Part shown: positions 18,079 to 27,397 of the stretch, piece by piece
How positions within the stretch are numbered: the first letter of the stretch is position 1
How the letters are laid out: each line of letters begins with the position of its first letter
Source of the DNA: Hyphomicrobiales bacterium
GTDB taxonomy: Bacteria > Pseudomonadota > Alphaproteobacteria > Rhizobiales > Rhodobiaceae
Direction: 5' to 3'
Assembly (NCBI GenBank): GCA_002869065.1
Contig: PKTR01000002.1
Coordinates: 682,001-746,000 of the forward strand
DNA length: 64,000 bases
The notes under the pieces: generated by a model
Seen by the model: the letters and a program-made list of their open reading frames with translations, nothing else
Told to the model about the DNA's origin: nothing
The model's database searches: none
Position numbers and translations under genes: made by a program

Positions 18079-18840
18079 TCAAAAGTCCTTCAGCAGCCGC
18101 GTCGTTTCGGGATCGAGGAAGCCGGCGATGGTGGCTTCGGTCTCGAGACGTAGCGCGCGGGAAAGATCGGTCGAGGCGGTCTCGTTCAGCACCCGCTTCA
18201 TGGCGCGCACGGCCAAGGGCGGCAGCGCCGCGAGCTTGGCCGCCACCTTTTCCGCTTCCGCCATCAGCTCGTCAGCCGGCACGACCCGCCAGGCGACGCC
18301 CATCTCCTTCAACTGCGCGGCCGAATAACGCTCGCCGAGCAACAGCATCTCGCGCGCGGTATTGAGGCCAACGAGCGCCGGCAGCAGCGAGGTGACCGCG
18401 CCGGTGACGAAGAGATTGAGCGAGACTTCCGGGAAAAAGCCTTTCGCCGCGTCCGACCAGATCGGGAAATCGCAGTTGATCGCCCATTCGAAACCGCCGC
18501 CGACGGCCCAGCCATTGATTGCGCCGACCACCGGGCAATGGCCGAAGACGATCGCATCGGTGGCGCGCTGGATGGCGTCGACCAGATCGCGGGCCTCGGC
18601 TTCCGATTCCGGGTGGACGTGTTCGTGGCGGTCGTCGCCAGCGCAAAAGGCGCGGCCCGAACCGGTGAAGATGATGGCCCGGGTCTCCGGGTCGGCATTG
18701 GCGTCGTTGAAGGCGGCGGCAACATCGTCGATGAGCTGCCGGTTCATGGCGTTGAGGCTGTCGGGCCGGTTCAGTGCGATGGTGCGCACACCGTTGTCGC
18801 CGCGCGTGCTCAGCACGGTCTTGTAGGTCTTGTCGCTCAT
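18079..18840 (-). CDS. Enoyl-CoA hydratase/isomerase family protein
   Basis: A 253-residue crotonase-fold protein. The oxyanion-hole segments are GRAFCAGDD (near residue 64) and AINGWAVGGGFEWA. The positions of the two usual catalytic acids carry Glu in GGGFEWA and in GFFPEVSLN, so hydratase activity is plausible. Its start overlaps the stop of the upstream AMP-ligase gene (ATGA), which ties the two together. The pair probably activates and then hydrates an acid as its CoA thioester. The substrate, possibly aromatic or unsaturated, cannot be read from sequence. Confidence 0.85.
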   Translation of the reverse strand: MSDKTYKTVLSTRGDNGVRTIALNRPDSLNAMNRQLIDDVAAAFNDANADPETRAIIFTGSGRAFCAGDDRHEHVHPESEAEARDLVDAIQRATDAIVFGHCPVVGAINGWAVGGGFEWAINCDFPIWSDAAKGFFPEVSLNLFVTGAVTSLLPALVGLNTAREMLLLGERYSAAQLKEMGVAWRVVPADELMAEAEKVAAKLAALPPLAVRAMKRVLNETASTDLSRALRLETEATIAGFLDPETTRLLKDF

Positions 18841-20150
18841 GTGTGGCTCCTGATGACCCGTTTGGTCTTGCCTTCCGTCCGCGGCAGGCTGTGCGACGGC
18901 AACAGCGTCACCTTGGCGGTGGCGCCCAGCGTCTTCTTCAAACGATGCTCGATCGCTTCGGCCAGCCCGTCGGAGGCGGTGACGCCGTCGGCCAGCTCCG
19001 CCTCGACCGGCAGCACGTCATAGGGCGGCGGCGTGTCGAGCACGATGCGGTATTCGCCGGAAAGCTCCGCAAATGTATGCAGCACTCCGGCGACCATCGC
19101 CGGGAACATGTTGAGCCCGCGCACCACGACCATGTCGTCATTGCGGCCGATGACGCGGAAGCGCGGCGCGGTGCGGCCGCAGCGGGCACGGCCCGTGCCG
19201 GTGACGCGGATGATGTCGCCGGAACGGAAGCGCACCAGCGGCTGACATTCCTTGGCGAGATGGGTCAACACCAGCTCGCCACTCTCGCCGTCGGCAAAGG
19301 GCTTCACGGCGCCCGTGTCGGGATCGATCAGCTCGGGATAGAGCACGTCGAGCGCGACGAAATGCAGATCGTTGTCGACCTCGCTCTGGCCGGCGAAATT
19401 GCACAGCACGTCGGAGACGCCGTAATTGGCGTTGCGCGGCTTCATGCCCCAGGTCGTCTCGATGCGCTCGCGATAGGCCGGCTCGTCGAGCCCCGCCTCG
19501 CCGCCGAACAGGCCGAGCTTGAGGCCGAGATCCTTCGGCGCCACGCCCGGATAGTGTTCGGCCAACACCTTTTCGAGCACCGCCGGGTAGGACGGCGTGC
19601 AGGAGATCGCCGTGATGCCGAGTTCGCGGATGGTGTGGATCAGGCCGACCGTGCCGCCAACGCCATAGGGGATGACGGTGGCGCCGGTCGCCTCCAGCGT
19701 CGCGTGGTCGGTGTAGCCACCCATCCAGAGCTGATAGTTGAGGCAATGAACGACGCGGTGTCCGGGACCGAGGCCGGAGGCTCCTTGCGCGCGGCCACCG
19801 ACTTCCGCCGTCATCAGCGCATCCATCGCGGAAAGCGCGAGGTTCATGGCGACGCCCGTCGTGCCCGACGTGCGGTGGACGCGGGAGACGCGCTCCGGCG
19901 GGCAGGCGAGATAGGTGCCGAAGGGCTCGTGATCGCGCTGGTCGTCGCGCAGCATTTCCTTGGTGGTGAACGGCAGATCGGGCAGTTCCTCGAGCCGGCC
20001 GGTCAGCGCGTGACCGGCGAAATGCGTCCGGTAGAGCGGCGAAGCCTCGGCGACATAGGCCGCCTGTCTTTGCCACAGCGCGCGCTGATGCTTTTCGATG
20101 TCGGCGAGGTCGCAGAAATCGGCCTTCGGCAGGGTTGGACGCTCGGTCAT
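18837..20150 (-). CDS. AMP-dependent ligase of the phenylacetate-CoA ligase (PaaK) family
   Basis: A 437-residue adenylate-forming enzyme, the size of PaaK. The phosphate-binding loop is HRTSGTTGVAMN. The adenylation core YGVSDVLCNF is followed by VRFRSGDIIRVT and the hinge VIGRNDDMVVVRGLNMFP. The C-terminal subdomain ends in LPRTEGKTKRV, with the catalytic Lys. It is likely to make an acyl-CoA from a carboxylic acid, ATP and CoA. It is the first gene of a two-gene operon with the enoyl-CoA hydratase. No other paa genes are present, so phenylacetate itself is not assured as substrate. Confidence 0.85.
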   Translation of the reverse strand: MTERPTLPKADFCDLADIEKHQRALWQRQAAYVAEASPLYRTHFAGHALTGRLEELPDLPFTTKEMLRDDQRDHEPFGTYLACPPERVSRVHRTSGTTGVAMNLALSAMDALMTAEVGGRAQGASGLGPGHRVVHCLNYQLWMGGYTDHATLEATGATVIPYGVGGTVGLIHTIRELGITAISCTPSYPAVLEKVLAEHYPGVAPKDLGLKLGLFGGEAGLDEPAYRERIETTWGMKPRNANYGVSDVLCNFAGQSEVDNDLHFVALDVLYPELIDPDTGAVKPFADGESGELVLTHLAKECQPLVRFRSGDIIRVTGTGRARCGRTAPRFRVIGRNDDMVVVRGLNMFPAMVAGVLHTFAELSGEYRIVLDTPPPYDVLPVEAELADGVTASDGLAEAIEHRLKKTLGATAKVTLLPSHSLPRTEGKTKRVIRSHT

Positions 20151-20272
20151 GAGGACACCGTTCAGATGCAGGAAAATCCGCGAAAGGACAACGCCGTCAC
20201 GTTACGGCGACAGGAACCGTAGCGACGCTTTCCAACGCACGCAACGGGAGATCGCGGCGGCGTCACGCAATG

Positions 20273-20836
20273 TCAGACGGTGAGATGATCGAACAGGATC
20301 GCGACGCCGAGACCGATGAGACCGAGCCCTCCGAGCACTTCGGCCCAGCGGCCGAACCGGACGCTAATGAGGCGGCCGACCATGACGCCGATCGTCGAAA
20401 AGGTGAAGGTACTGAGGCCGATGGCGAGCGCGACCACGACGATGTTCACCTGCAGGAAAGCGAGTGACACACCGACGATCATGGAGTCGATGCTGGTGCC
20501 GACGGCCGTCACGACGAGGATGAGAAAAGACCGGCCTTCGGCCACCGCCGCTTCGTCGACCTCGCGGCGCAGCGCGTTGACGATCATGCGGCTGCCGACG
20601 ATGGTCAGCAGGATGAGAGCGATCCAGTGATCGACGGCGGCGATGTAGTGGCTTGCGGCGATGCCGGCGAGCCAGCCGAGCAATGGCGCCGTCATCTCGA
20701 CGCAGCCGAACACGAGCCCGGTGCGCAGCGCATCGACGAGGCGCGGCCGGTGCAGACCGGCGCCGCGGCTGATCGAGGCGACCAGCGAATCCATCGACAT
20801 GGACATGGCGACAACGGCGATGGCGAGGGGCGACAT
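20273..20836 (-). CDS. mntP: Manganese efflux pump MntP family protein
   Basis: A 187-residue, six-segment membrane protein of the MntP (formerly DUF204) family. It has the internal two-fold repeat with acidic residues: MSMSMDSLVASISRG in the first half and GTSIDSMIVGVSLAF in the second. It probably exports Mn2+. The start at 20836 opens directly into the first membrane segment; the ATG at 20893 would add 19 polar residues. I searched the 150-base leader for the Mn-sensing yybP-ykoY riboswitch that precedes mntP elsewhere and did not find its conserved loops. Confidence 0.88.
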   Translation of the reverse strand: MSPLAIAVVAMSMSMDSLVASISRGAGLHRPRLVDALRTGLVFGCVEMTAPLLGWLAGIAASHYIAAVDHWIALILLTIVGSRMIVNALRREVDEAAVAEGRSFLILVVTAVGTSIDSMIVGVSLAFLQVNIVVVALAIGLSTFTFSTIGVMVGRLISVRFGRWAEVLGGLGLIGLGVAILFDHLTV

Positions 20837-20982
20837 GGCATATCCCGGCGACAGACGCAGGCCGGCCGTGAAATGATTGTCGCACCGCAACATTCGCCGA
20901 CTGCGTCCGATTAGGGAGTTCCGGCTTTCAAGTCAAATTCCTACGGACCCGGTGTGTGGGCGCAGGGTGCCGATCCGCGTCG

Positions 20983-22416
20983 CTAACCGCGTGAGGCCGC
21001 ACCGGCTTCCTTGACCGCCTCGTAGCCAGCGAGCGCGGCAGCGCGCGCCTTTGCATGATCGACGATCGGGGCGGGATAGGTTTCGCCGAGCCGCACGCCG
21101 GCGCGCATCAGGTCCATTGGCGCGGCCTCGCACGGCGCGTGGATGTCCTTCACGTCGAGCTTCGTCAGTTCCGGACACCAGCGGCGCACATAGGCGCCGT
21201 CGGGATCGAATTTCCAGCCCTGCGAGGTGGGATTGAAGATGCGGAAATAGGGTGCGGCATCGGCGCCGCTGCCGGCGACCCACTGCCAGCTTGCCGCATT
21301 GTTGGCGAGGTCGGCGTCGACCAGCGTGTCGCGGAACCAGGCTTCGCCGTGCTTCCAGTGCAGCCTCAAATGCTTGACGAGGAAACTCGCGGCGACCATG
21401 CGCACGCGATTGTGCATGTAGCCGGTCTGCCAGAGCTCGCGCATGCCGGCGTCGACCAGTGGGTAGCCGGTGCTGCCCTGTTGCCAGGCGGCGAGGTCTT
21501 CGGCGCTTTCCCGCCAGGGATAGGCGTCGAAGGCGGGTTTCCAGTTTTCGTCGGGCAGGGTCGGGAAGTGCCACAGGAGATGGTGCGAGAAATCGCGCCA
21601 ACCGAGTTCGGCGAGGAATTTCTCACCGTCGCGGGCAAGGGCCGGATCCGCGCCGCTTGCGAAGCGGATACGCGCATAAAGCTGGCGCGGCGAGATTTCT
21701 CCGAAATGGAGATGCGGCGACAGGCGCGAGACGTTTTCGCGATCCGGCCGGTCACGCAGCGTCGCGTAGCCCTGCAGCCCGTCAACGATGAAGTCCTCGA
21801 AGCGCGCAATCGCGCCGGCCTCGCCCGGCTGCCAGATATCGGTCCAGCCCGCCGCCCAGTCCGGCTTCGTCGGCAAGAGCGCCCAGTCGGCAAGCGTGTC
21901 GCCGCTTTTTGCCAGAACGACATCGAGCTTTTCCGGCGCCGGCATGGGCCGCGCGATATCGTGCGCCGACAGCGCTTTCCAGAACGGGGTGTAGACCTTG
22001 AACGGCCCGCCGGTCTTGGTCTCGACCTCCCAGGGTTCGGCAAGCAGCGAAGCGTTGAAGCTCTCGACCGTCAACCCACTCTCGCGGAGCGCAGATTTCA
22101 GATCGGTGTCGCGCGCAACCGCACGGGGTTCGTAGAGCCGGTTCCAGACTATCGCACCGGCGCCGGTCTCAGCCGCGACGCGTGGCAGGATCTCGGCCGG
22201 ATCGCCGCGTATCAGCGTCAGGCCGCCGAGGCTTTTTGCAAGCACGGCGAGGCTGTGATGCAGCCACCAGCGGCTCGCGCCGCCGAGCCGATGCGGGTCG
22301 TCCTCATCGTCCTCGAGGATGAACAGCGGCACGACCGGCCCGCGCCGGGCGGCTTCGAAGAGCGCGGGATTGTCGGCAAGCCGGAGATCCCGGCGAAACC
22401 AGACGATGGTGGTCAT
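20983..22416 (-). CDS. phrB: Deoxyribodipyrimidine photolyase
   Basis: A 477-residue class I cryptochrome/photolyase. The N-terminal antenna domain begins TTIVWFRRDLRLADNP. The C-terminal FAD domain carries GWRDFSHHLLW, STGYPLVDAGMRELWQTGYMHNR (split here only for description) and GSGADAAPYFRIFNP. The segment GADAAPYFR with NPTSQGWKFDP matches CPD photolyases rather than plant-type cryptochromes. It repairs UV-induced pyrimidine dimers using blue light. It is followed downstream on the same strand by mntP after 145 bases. Confidence 0.95.
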   Translation of the reverse strand: MTTIVWFRRDLRLADNPALFEAARRGPVVPLFILEDDEDDPHRLGGASRWWLHHSLAVLAKSLGGLTLIRGDPAEILPRVAAETGAGAIVWNRLYEPRAVARDTDLKSALRESGLTVESFNASLLAEPWEVETKTGGPFKVYTPFWKALSAHDIARPMPAPEKLDVVLAKSGDTLADWALLPTKPDWAAGWTDIWQPGEAGAIARFEDFIVDGLQGYATLRDRPDRENVSRLSPHLHFGEISPRQLYARIRFASGADPALARDGEKFLAELGWRDFSHHLLWHFPTLPDENWKPAFDAYPWRESAEDLAAWQQGSTGYPLVDAGMRELWQTGYMHNRVRMVAASFLVKHLRLHWKHGEAWFRDTLVDADLANNAASWQWVAGSGADAAPYFRIFNPTSQGWKFDPDGAYVRRWCPELTKLDVKDIHAPCEAAPMDLMRAGVRLGETYPAPIVDHAKARAAALAGYEAVKEAGAASRG

Positions 22417-22511
22417 GGGCGCGGCCCCGTCAGTGAAACATTTTCAAAGACTATGGGGCAGACAACGGAGACGGCAACGGCTGATGCTTGCAGCATCTTC
22501 GCCCGATGGTT

Positions 22512-23219
22512 TTACAAAGCCGCGGCGATTTCCTCGACGATGGCTTCCGCCGCCGCTCGGCGGTTCTCGGCGCCAACGACCGGGCGGCCGACGACGAGAT
22601 AATCGGATCCGTCGCGGATGGCGTCGCCGGGTGTTGCGATGCGCTTCTGGTCGCCCGCTGCCGACCCCGCCGGGCGGATGCCGGGGGTGACGAGCACCAT
22701 GTCGGGACCGACGACCGCGCGCATGGCGCCGACTTCCTGCGGCGAGCAGACGATGCCGCTCATGCCGGCGGCGCGGGCATCCGCCGCGCGGCGCGCGACG
22801 AGGTCCGACACCGTGCCGGCATAGCCCGCATCGGCGATGTCGCCATCGTCCATCGAGGTCAGCACGGTGACGCCGAGGAGGCCGAGCGGCGCGTCGCCGC
22901 GGGCCGCCACCGCCGCCCGCATGGTCTTTGGATAGGCGTGCAGCGTCATGAAGGTCATGCCCATGTCGACGATGTTCTCGATCGCCTTGGCAATCGTGTT
23001 GTCGATGTCGAGCAGCTTGACGTCGAGAAAGATGCGGTGCCCCTCGCTCGCCAGTTCGCGGGCGAATTCGAGCCCGCCGGCGAATTGCAGCTGCATGCCG
23101 ATCTTGTAGATGCCGACGGCGCCGGCGGTCTCGGCGACGATGGCGCGGGCCTCGTCCACGGTCGGCACGTCGAGCGCGACGATCAGGCGGTCGGTCGGGG
23201 TTTTCGGGGCAAGGTTCAT
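22512..23219 (-). CDS. pyrF: Orotidine 5'-phosphate decarboxylase
   Basis: A 235-residue TIM-barrel enzyme that makes UMP from OMP in de novo pyrimidine synthesis. The catalytic Lys/Asp array is in [13 protein letters not shown] (D-x-K-x-x-D), the N-terminus reads LIVALDVPT, and the phosphate loop is YLVVGRPVV. The protein is full length. It is separated by about 95 bases from the photolyase gene downstream and faces a 436-base gap upstream. Confidence 0.95.
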   Translation of the reverse strand: MNLAPKTPTDRLIVALDVPTVDEARAIVAETAGAVGIYKIGMQLQFAGGLEFARELASEGHRIFLDVKLLDIDNTIAKAIENIVDMGMTFMTLHAYPKTMRAAVAARGDAPLGLLGVTVLTSMDDGDIADAGYAGTVSDLVARRAADARAAGMSGIVCSPQEVGAMRAVVGPDMVLVTPGIRPAGSAAGDQKRIATPGDAIRDGSDYLVVGRPVVGAENRRAAAEAIVEEIAAAL

Positions 23220-23396
23220 CGGCGGCGCTCCTTACAACGGGCACGGCGGCGGGATGGGCGAACGGTCTGGAGACCGGACAGGCTTTAGCAGAGTCGGCGA
23301 AAATGGGGAATGGGCGGCGTGATCACCGCCGATTGCATTGCCGGCGCCGGGATGCCACCCTGTCACCGTGCGATGGCTTCACCAACGAGCGACGCG

Positions 23397-23456
23397 ATGA
23401 ACACGCTGCCCCGACCGATCTATTCGGTCTCGCCACCACCACCACTCGGTTCGTGA
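23397..23456 (+). CDS. Possible 19-residue leader peptide upstream of an MFS transporter
   Basis: An ATG-started ORF encodes MNTLPRPIYSVSPPPPLGS and ends in TGA, four bases before a perfect hairpin. Four consecutive CCA proline codons (and six prolines in all) near the stop are the kind of run that slows ribosomes. It lies about 200 bases before the MFS start. There is no strong ribosome binding site (GAGCGACGCG precedes it), so this may be chance. If real, it would couple translation to folding of the following RNA and so to expression of the exporter. Confidence 0.3.
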   Translation: MNTLPRPIYSVSPPPPLGS

Positions 23457-23460
23457 GGAG

Positions 23461-23487
23461 CGTCCCGCTTTTGCGGGACGTCCTTTC
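23461..23487 (+). terminator. Perfect hairpin following the putative leader ORF
   Basis: CGTCCCGC (23461-23468) pairs exactly with GCGGGACG (23473-23480) around a TTTT loop. The flanks AGGAG and TCCT extend the stem imperfectly, and TCCTTTCC follows. It resembles an attenuator or the 3' end of a small RNA, although the U-run is interrupted. Confidence 0.45.
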
Positions 23488-23656
23488 CGAGACGCCGATC
23501 AGGCTGACCCGGTCCACAAGGGCCGGGCGCTTTCCTGCGTGACCTGATCCGTCTCGTCCTTCCCGGAATTTCTTTTCGTATCGACCCGCGGCGTCGCGAC
23601 GCCGTTCGCGTGTGTGAGCATTCGCGGGCGACGCGAGAACCGAGTGGATTTGTCCC

Positions 23657-24805
23657 ATGCAGAGGTTTTCACCCCTTCTCGTTCTTTGCATTGCCGCGTT
23701 CTTCCTGATGATCGGCGTCGGCATGATCGTCTCCCTGCTGCCGCAAAAAGTGTTCGCGGCAACCGGCTCGCTCGAAAGCGTCGGCCTCATCGCCTCCGTC
23801 TTTGCGCTGGCCTATTTCGTCGCCCAGTTGCCGGTCGGTATGCTGGCAGACCGCTTCGGCGCCAAACGCCTGCTCGTCGCGGGATACACGCTGTGCGGAC
23901 TGGCTGGCCTCGTCTTCCTTGCCGCACAAGATGCCGGTGCGGTCTTTGCCGGCCGGCTGATACAGGGCATTGGCGAAGCGCCGATCTGGGCGCTTGGGCC
24001 CGCCGCCCTGTCCGTCGCCTATTCGCATCAGAAAGGCCGGGTCATCGGCATCTACAATGCGACGATCCACGCAGGGCTGACCGTTGGGCCGCTGGCGACG
24101 CTGGTGATTGCGGCGGACGCCCGCGCCACCGTGCCGTTCGCGCTGTTTGCCGGCCTGTGCCTGGCGGCTGCCGTTTTTCTGGCCGTCTTCTTGCGGCGCG
24201 CTCAACCGGTTCCGTCCAGCACCACGGCGAGCAATCCGCTCGCCTCGTTGAAGACGGCGCTGGCGACCCGAAGCGCGGGAACGGTGCTTGCCGGCGTCTT
24301 TCTCTACGGCGCAGGCTATGGCGTTTTCATCAGCGTGCTTCCGGTCACGATGACGCTGAACAACGGCTTTAACCCGTCGACGGTGGCGATCCTGTTCACA
24401 TTGTTCTACGCCGGGATCAGCCTGTCGCAGATCGTTGCCGGCCCGCTGTCCGACCGGATCGGACGATGGCGCGTGATGATTGCGGGCATGGCGGCAGCCG
24501 CGCTCGGCTTTGCGCTGTTGCCGTTCGTCCCGGGGCTCATCGCCTTCGGGCCGCTGGCCTTCGCCAGCCTCGGCCTTGGGGTCTATTGCGTCGCCTCCAT
24601 AGCCGCGCTTGCCGACGCCGTCCCGGATCACGCGAGAGGAACCGTCTCGGGCGCCTACTACCTGTTCTGGGGGTTCGGCTATTTCGCCGGGCCGATGGCG
24701 GTCGGCGCGCTTGCCGCGGACTGGTCCGTCTACGCCTATCTGGCACTCTCGGCAGCCATGGCGGCGCAGGTTGCGGTTTCCGCAGTCGTTCGCAGCCAGC
24801 GGTAA
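23657..24805 (+). CDS. MFS transporter
   Basis: A 382-residue protein with about 12 membrane segments. The loop 2-3 signature is GMLADRFGAKRLL near residue 60, repeated in the second half as GPLSDRIGRWRVM. The N-terminus enters the membrane at once (SPLLVLCIAAFFLM). The family exports drugs or metabolites by proton antiport; the substrate is unknown. It ends five bases before a strong hairpin shared with the convergent WD40 gene. The long leader with a proline-rich ORF and hairpin suggests regulated expression. Confidence 0.85.
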   Translation: MQRFSPLLVLCIAAFFLMIGVGMIVSLLPQKVFAATGSLESVGLIASVFALAYFVAQLPVGMLADRFGAKRLLVAGYTLCGLAGLVFLAAQDAGAVFAGRLIQGIGEAPIWALGPAALSVAYSHQKGRVIGIYNATIHAGLTVGPLATLVIAADARATVPFALFAGLCLAAAVFLAVFLRRAQPVPSSTTASNPLASLKTALATRSAGTVLAGVFLYGAGYGVFISVLPVTMTLNNGFNPSTVAILFTLFYAGISLSQIVAGPLSDRIGRWRVMIAGMAAAALGFALLPFVPGLIAFGPLAFASLGLGVYCVASIAALADAVPDHARGTVSGAYYLFWGFGYFAGPMAVGALAADWSVYAYLALSAAMAAQVAVSAVVRSQR

Positions 24806-24809
24806 CCGT

Positions 24810-24830
24810 GCGGCCGGGCGACCCGGCCGC
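24810..24830. terminator. Perfect hairpin between convergent genes
   Basis: GCGGCCGGG (24810-24818) and CCCGGCCGC (24822-24830) form a 9-bp stem with a CGA loop, filling the 25-base gap between the MFS stop and the WD40 stop. It has no T-run on either strand, so it is a terminator-like insulator rather than a classic intrinsic terminator. Confidence 0.55.
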
Positions 24831-27149
24831 TCACTTCGAAAGCGATATCGGCTGCAGGCCATCCTTGCCGAGGGTCTGCAGCAGATCGCTTCCGGCACTC
24901 TCCTCGCAGCGTTGCTCTGTCCAATCGCAGGAGGCCCAGCCGCCGTCGCGGCCGACGATGAAGATCTTCCGTGGCTCGCCGAATTTCGACCAGGTTTCGA
25001 TCAGCCCGCCACGGTCGCTGGTGACGATGACTTCGCCGTCGCGGTGCCAGTCGAAGGACGAGAACACACGACCGGGCGCATTGAAGGCGAACAGGCGGAA
25101 GCCCCAGCGGGTCTCGAACTGCATGATCGGAGCGAATTTCGACCCGGAAACCACCAGCTTTCCGTCCGGCGACCAGGCGGCAAAATCCGGGTAATGACTG
25201 TGCGCCTCGTGCGCCTTCAGGATCTCCCCGCTGGCGCGTGTCCAGACGACCGGCACGGCGTTCATCGACGACAAAAGGCGCGAGCCGACCGGCGACCAGA
25301 CGAGGAGACCCGTATTGTCGCCCGAGCAGCAGATCGCCTTGGCGGTCTTGCCGGCGGCAACATCGAACATGCGAACCGAGCCGTCATAGGAGGCGCTTGC
25401 AAGCAACGTCCCGTCCGGCGACCAGGCGACCGACAGGACACTGTCCTCATGGCCCGTGTGGCGCGTGGTTTCCGTGCCGTTTTCGGGATCGAAGATGCGC
25501 ACGATGCCATCGTAGCCGGCGGTTGCGACCCGGCTGCCATCGGGCGACCAGGCGACGCCCATGACGCTGTCCTTGTGACCGGAAAGAACGGCGAGCTCCT
25601 TGCCGGTCGCGCCGTCCCAGATGCGCGCCGTGTCGTCATAGGAGCCGGTGGCGAGCCGTTTGCCGTCCGGCGACCAGTCGATCGAAAGGACGTCATTGGT
25701 ATGGCCGGTCAGGCGTGCGATTTGCGCGCCGGTTTCGACGTTCCAGAGGAAGTTCGCCTCTCGCTCGTCGGCGCTGGCGAGCGTCTTTCCGTCGGGCGAC
25801 CAGGAAAGCACCCGGGTTTTTGCCCTGTGGCCCTTCAGAATGTGGACCGGGCGTCCGGTTTCCTCGTTCCACAACACGATCCGGCCATCCTCGAAGGCGA
25901 TGGCGGCGAGCCGTGCAGTTGGCGACCAGGCGACGCGAATGGCTGGGCGGCTGCGGCCCTGCAGGACGATTTCGGCCTGCCCTGTCTTCACCATCCAGAT
26001 CCGCGCCGTCTCATCGTTCGAGCCGGAGACGAGCCGCGTTCCGTCCGGTGACCAGGCGAGCGTATTGATGGCGCCGGAGTGGCCGCTCAAGGGCGGCTGG
26101 AGCTTGCCTGCGGCGGGCACCCAAAGCTGGAGGCGGCCATCATCATCGCCTATGGCCAGGGTTTCGCCCTTCGGCGACCAGCGCAGGCTGGTGATCTGCG
26201 TTTTGGTGCTCGTGCCTTCAAAAAGAGCCAACTCTTTGCCGCTCGCCGCCTCTACGATACGTACCTTGTTGCCGCTTGCGGCGACGGTGAGCGCCGCGCC
26301 ATCCGGCGACCAGTCGAACGGTTCCGGGGCGTCCTCGTCGACATCGGCGATCGCGAACCGCTGCTTGCCGTCGCTGGCGGCCCACACGCTCACCGCCCCC
26401 TTGTAGTGACGACTCGCGAGAGCATCGCCCCCGGGCGACCAGTCAAGGCTTACGACGGAGCCAAGCTCATGGCTGACTGTCGAGACTAGCTCGTTGTTCC
26501 TGCTGCTCCAGACGGAAATCGCCATCCGGTTCGGGCTTTGCGAATAGTCCGTCGTTGCCGCCGCGATCCGATTGCCGTCCGGAGACCAGGCGAGGCCGTC
26601 GGCCACGGAAAAGCGGCCACGTATCAACGACACTGCGGTGCCGTCGGCTGCCCATATGCCGATCGCGTTCGGCGCCGCGACGGCCAAAAATGCCCCATCG
26701 GGCGACCAGGCCAGCGCCTTTGCAGCAAACCGCTCGGCGGGAAGCGCGGCAATCTGGCGGCCAGTGCGGGCGTCCCAGATGCGCGCGGCGTCGTCGCTCG
26801 CGCCCGTTGCGATCCGGCTTCCGTCCGGCGACCAGACAAGGGCCTCGATGGGACGGGTATGCCCGTGGAGTACCGCATCGAGCTTGCCGGTCATCGCGTT
26901 CCAGACCTGCGCGGTCGGATGATAGCCGGCGGTCGCGACGCGGGTGCCGTCCGGCGACCAGGCGACGTGATTGACCTGATCGATGAAGTGGCCGGAAAGC
27001 CCGGCGACGAGTTCGGCCGATACAGCGACCTTGCCGGCGACCGGCTCCGGCGTTGATGTCCCTTCGGCGGAGGTCGGCGAAATCGCCATGGCGATCAGTC
27101 CCGCTGCGAGGAGGAGCGACGCCCTGCTGTTCCGTTTGCCTGTCGTCAT
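24831..27149 (-). CDS. Exported WD40-repeat protein
   Basis: A 772-residue protein with a signal peptide ([22 protein letters not shown], cleavage near TSAEG). It is followed by about 16 repeats of roughly 40 residues, each carrying a WSPDG or close variant (WSPGG, WSPKG, WSPVG, WHRDG). Most have the usual WD-type strand endings such as ARIWD, VRMFD and FLWNV. Sixteen blades would make two seven- or eight-bladed propellers, a rigid interaction scaffold outside the cytoplasm. The last part diverges and contains three Cys. The start at 27149 opens the signal peptide. No catalytic domain is present and the partner is unknown. It is convergent with the MFS gene and divergent from hisB. Confidence 0.88.
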   Translation of the reverse strand: MTTGKRNSRASLLLAAGLIAMAISPTSAEGTSTPEPVAGKVAVSAELVAGLSGHFIDQVNHVAWSPDGTRVATAGYHPTAQVWNAMTGKLDAVLHGHTRPIEALVWSPDGSRIATGASDDAARIWDARTGRQIAALPAERFAAKALAWSPDGAFLAVAAPNAIGIWAADGTAVSLIRGRFSVADGLAWSPDGNRIAAATTDYSQSPNRMAISVWSSRNNELVSTVSHELGSVVSLDWSPGGDALASRHYKGAVSVWAASDGKQRFAIADVDEDAPEPFDWSPDGAALTVAASGNKVRIVEAASGKELALFEGTSTKTQITSLRWSPKGETLAIGDDDGRLQLWVPAAGKLQPPLSGHSGAINTLAWSPDGTRLVSGSNDETARIWMVKTGQAEIVLQGRSRPAIRVAWSPTARLAAIAFEDGRIVLWNEETGRPVHILKGHRAKTRVLSWSPDGKTLASADEREANFLWNVETGAQIARLTGHTNDVLSIDWSPDGKRLATGSYDDTARIWDGATGKELAVLSGHKDSVMGVAWSPDGSRVATAGYDGIVRIFDPENGTETTRHTGHEDSVLSVAWSPDGTLLASASYDGSVRMFDVAAGKTAKAICCSGDNTGLLVWSPVGSRLLSSMNAVPVVWTRASGEILKAHEAHSHYPDFAAWSPDGKLVVSGSKFAPIMQFETRWGFRLFAFNAPGRVFSSFDWHRDGEVIVTSDRGGLIETWSKFGEPRKIFIVGRDGGWASCDWTEQRCEESAGSDLLQTLGKDGLQPISLSK

Positions 27150-27293
27150 CGCCGATCTGTTCCGTTTGGGTTGTGCCGAATCTTGCTCTGTCGGGGGCCG
27201 GCAAATCCCGCCGCGGCAGGATGCCCCGGCAGTATCGTCTCGTTTGTGTCGAAGCGCACAGATCGTCGCATTACGACGCGCCGGCACAAAAAC

Positions 27294-27330
27294 ACGATAT
27301 CGCGCGCGCTGCAGCCGTTAGCGATATCGT
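27294..27330. promoter_or_regulatory. Paired GATATC palindromes upstream of hisB
   Basis: ACGATATCGC (27294-27303) and GCGATATCGT (27321-27330) are exact inverted copies, and each contains the 8-bp palindrome CGATATCG. Their centres are 27 bp apart. They lie about 70 bases before hisB and 145 before the WD40 gene, so they could be a two-site operator for either. Confidence 0.4.
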
Positions 27331-27397
27331 CGGCAATGGTTTCCCTCCGCCGCTCCGCCTGATAAAAGGGCGCGTTCGAATTCGTGAGGAAAATCCC

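Larger units (their letters stand above)
23220..23656. other. Divergent gap between pyrF and an MFS gene
   Basis: This 437-base gap holds promoters for both neighbours and a possible leader peptide with a hairpin on the plus strand (described separately at 23397 and 23461). The remaining sequence shows no conserved coding frame, tRNA or repeat that I can recognise. Confidence 0.5.

Noticed and set aside
20837-20982. yybP-ykoY manganese riboswitch ahead of mntP
   Set aside because: The conserved loop sequences of that riboswitch are not present in the leader on the minus strand.
24609-26051. A 480-codon plus-strand frame with repeated segments
   Set aside because: The periodicity is only the reverse reading of the WD40 repeats; the frame has no start signal of its own and overlaps the end of the MFS gene.
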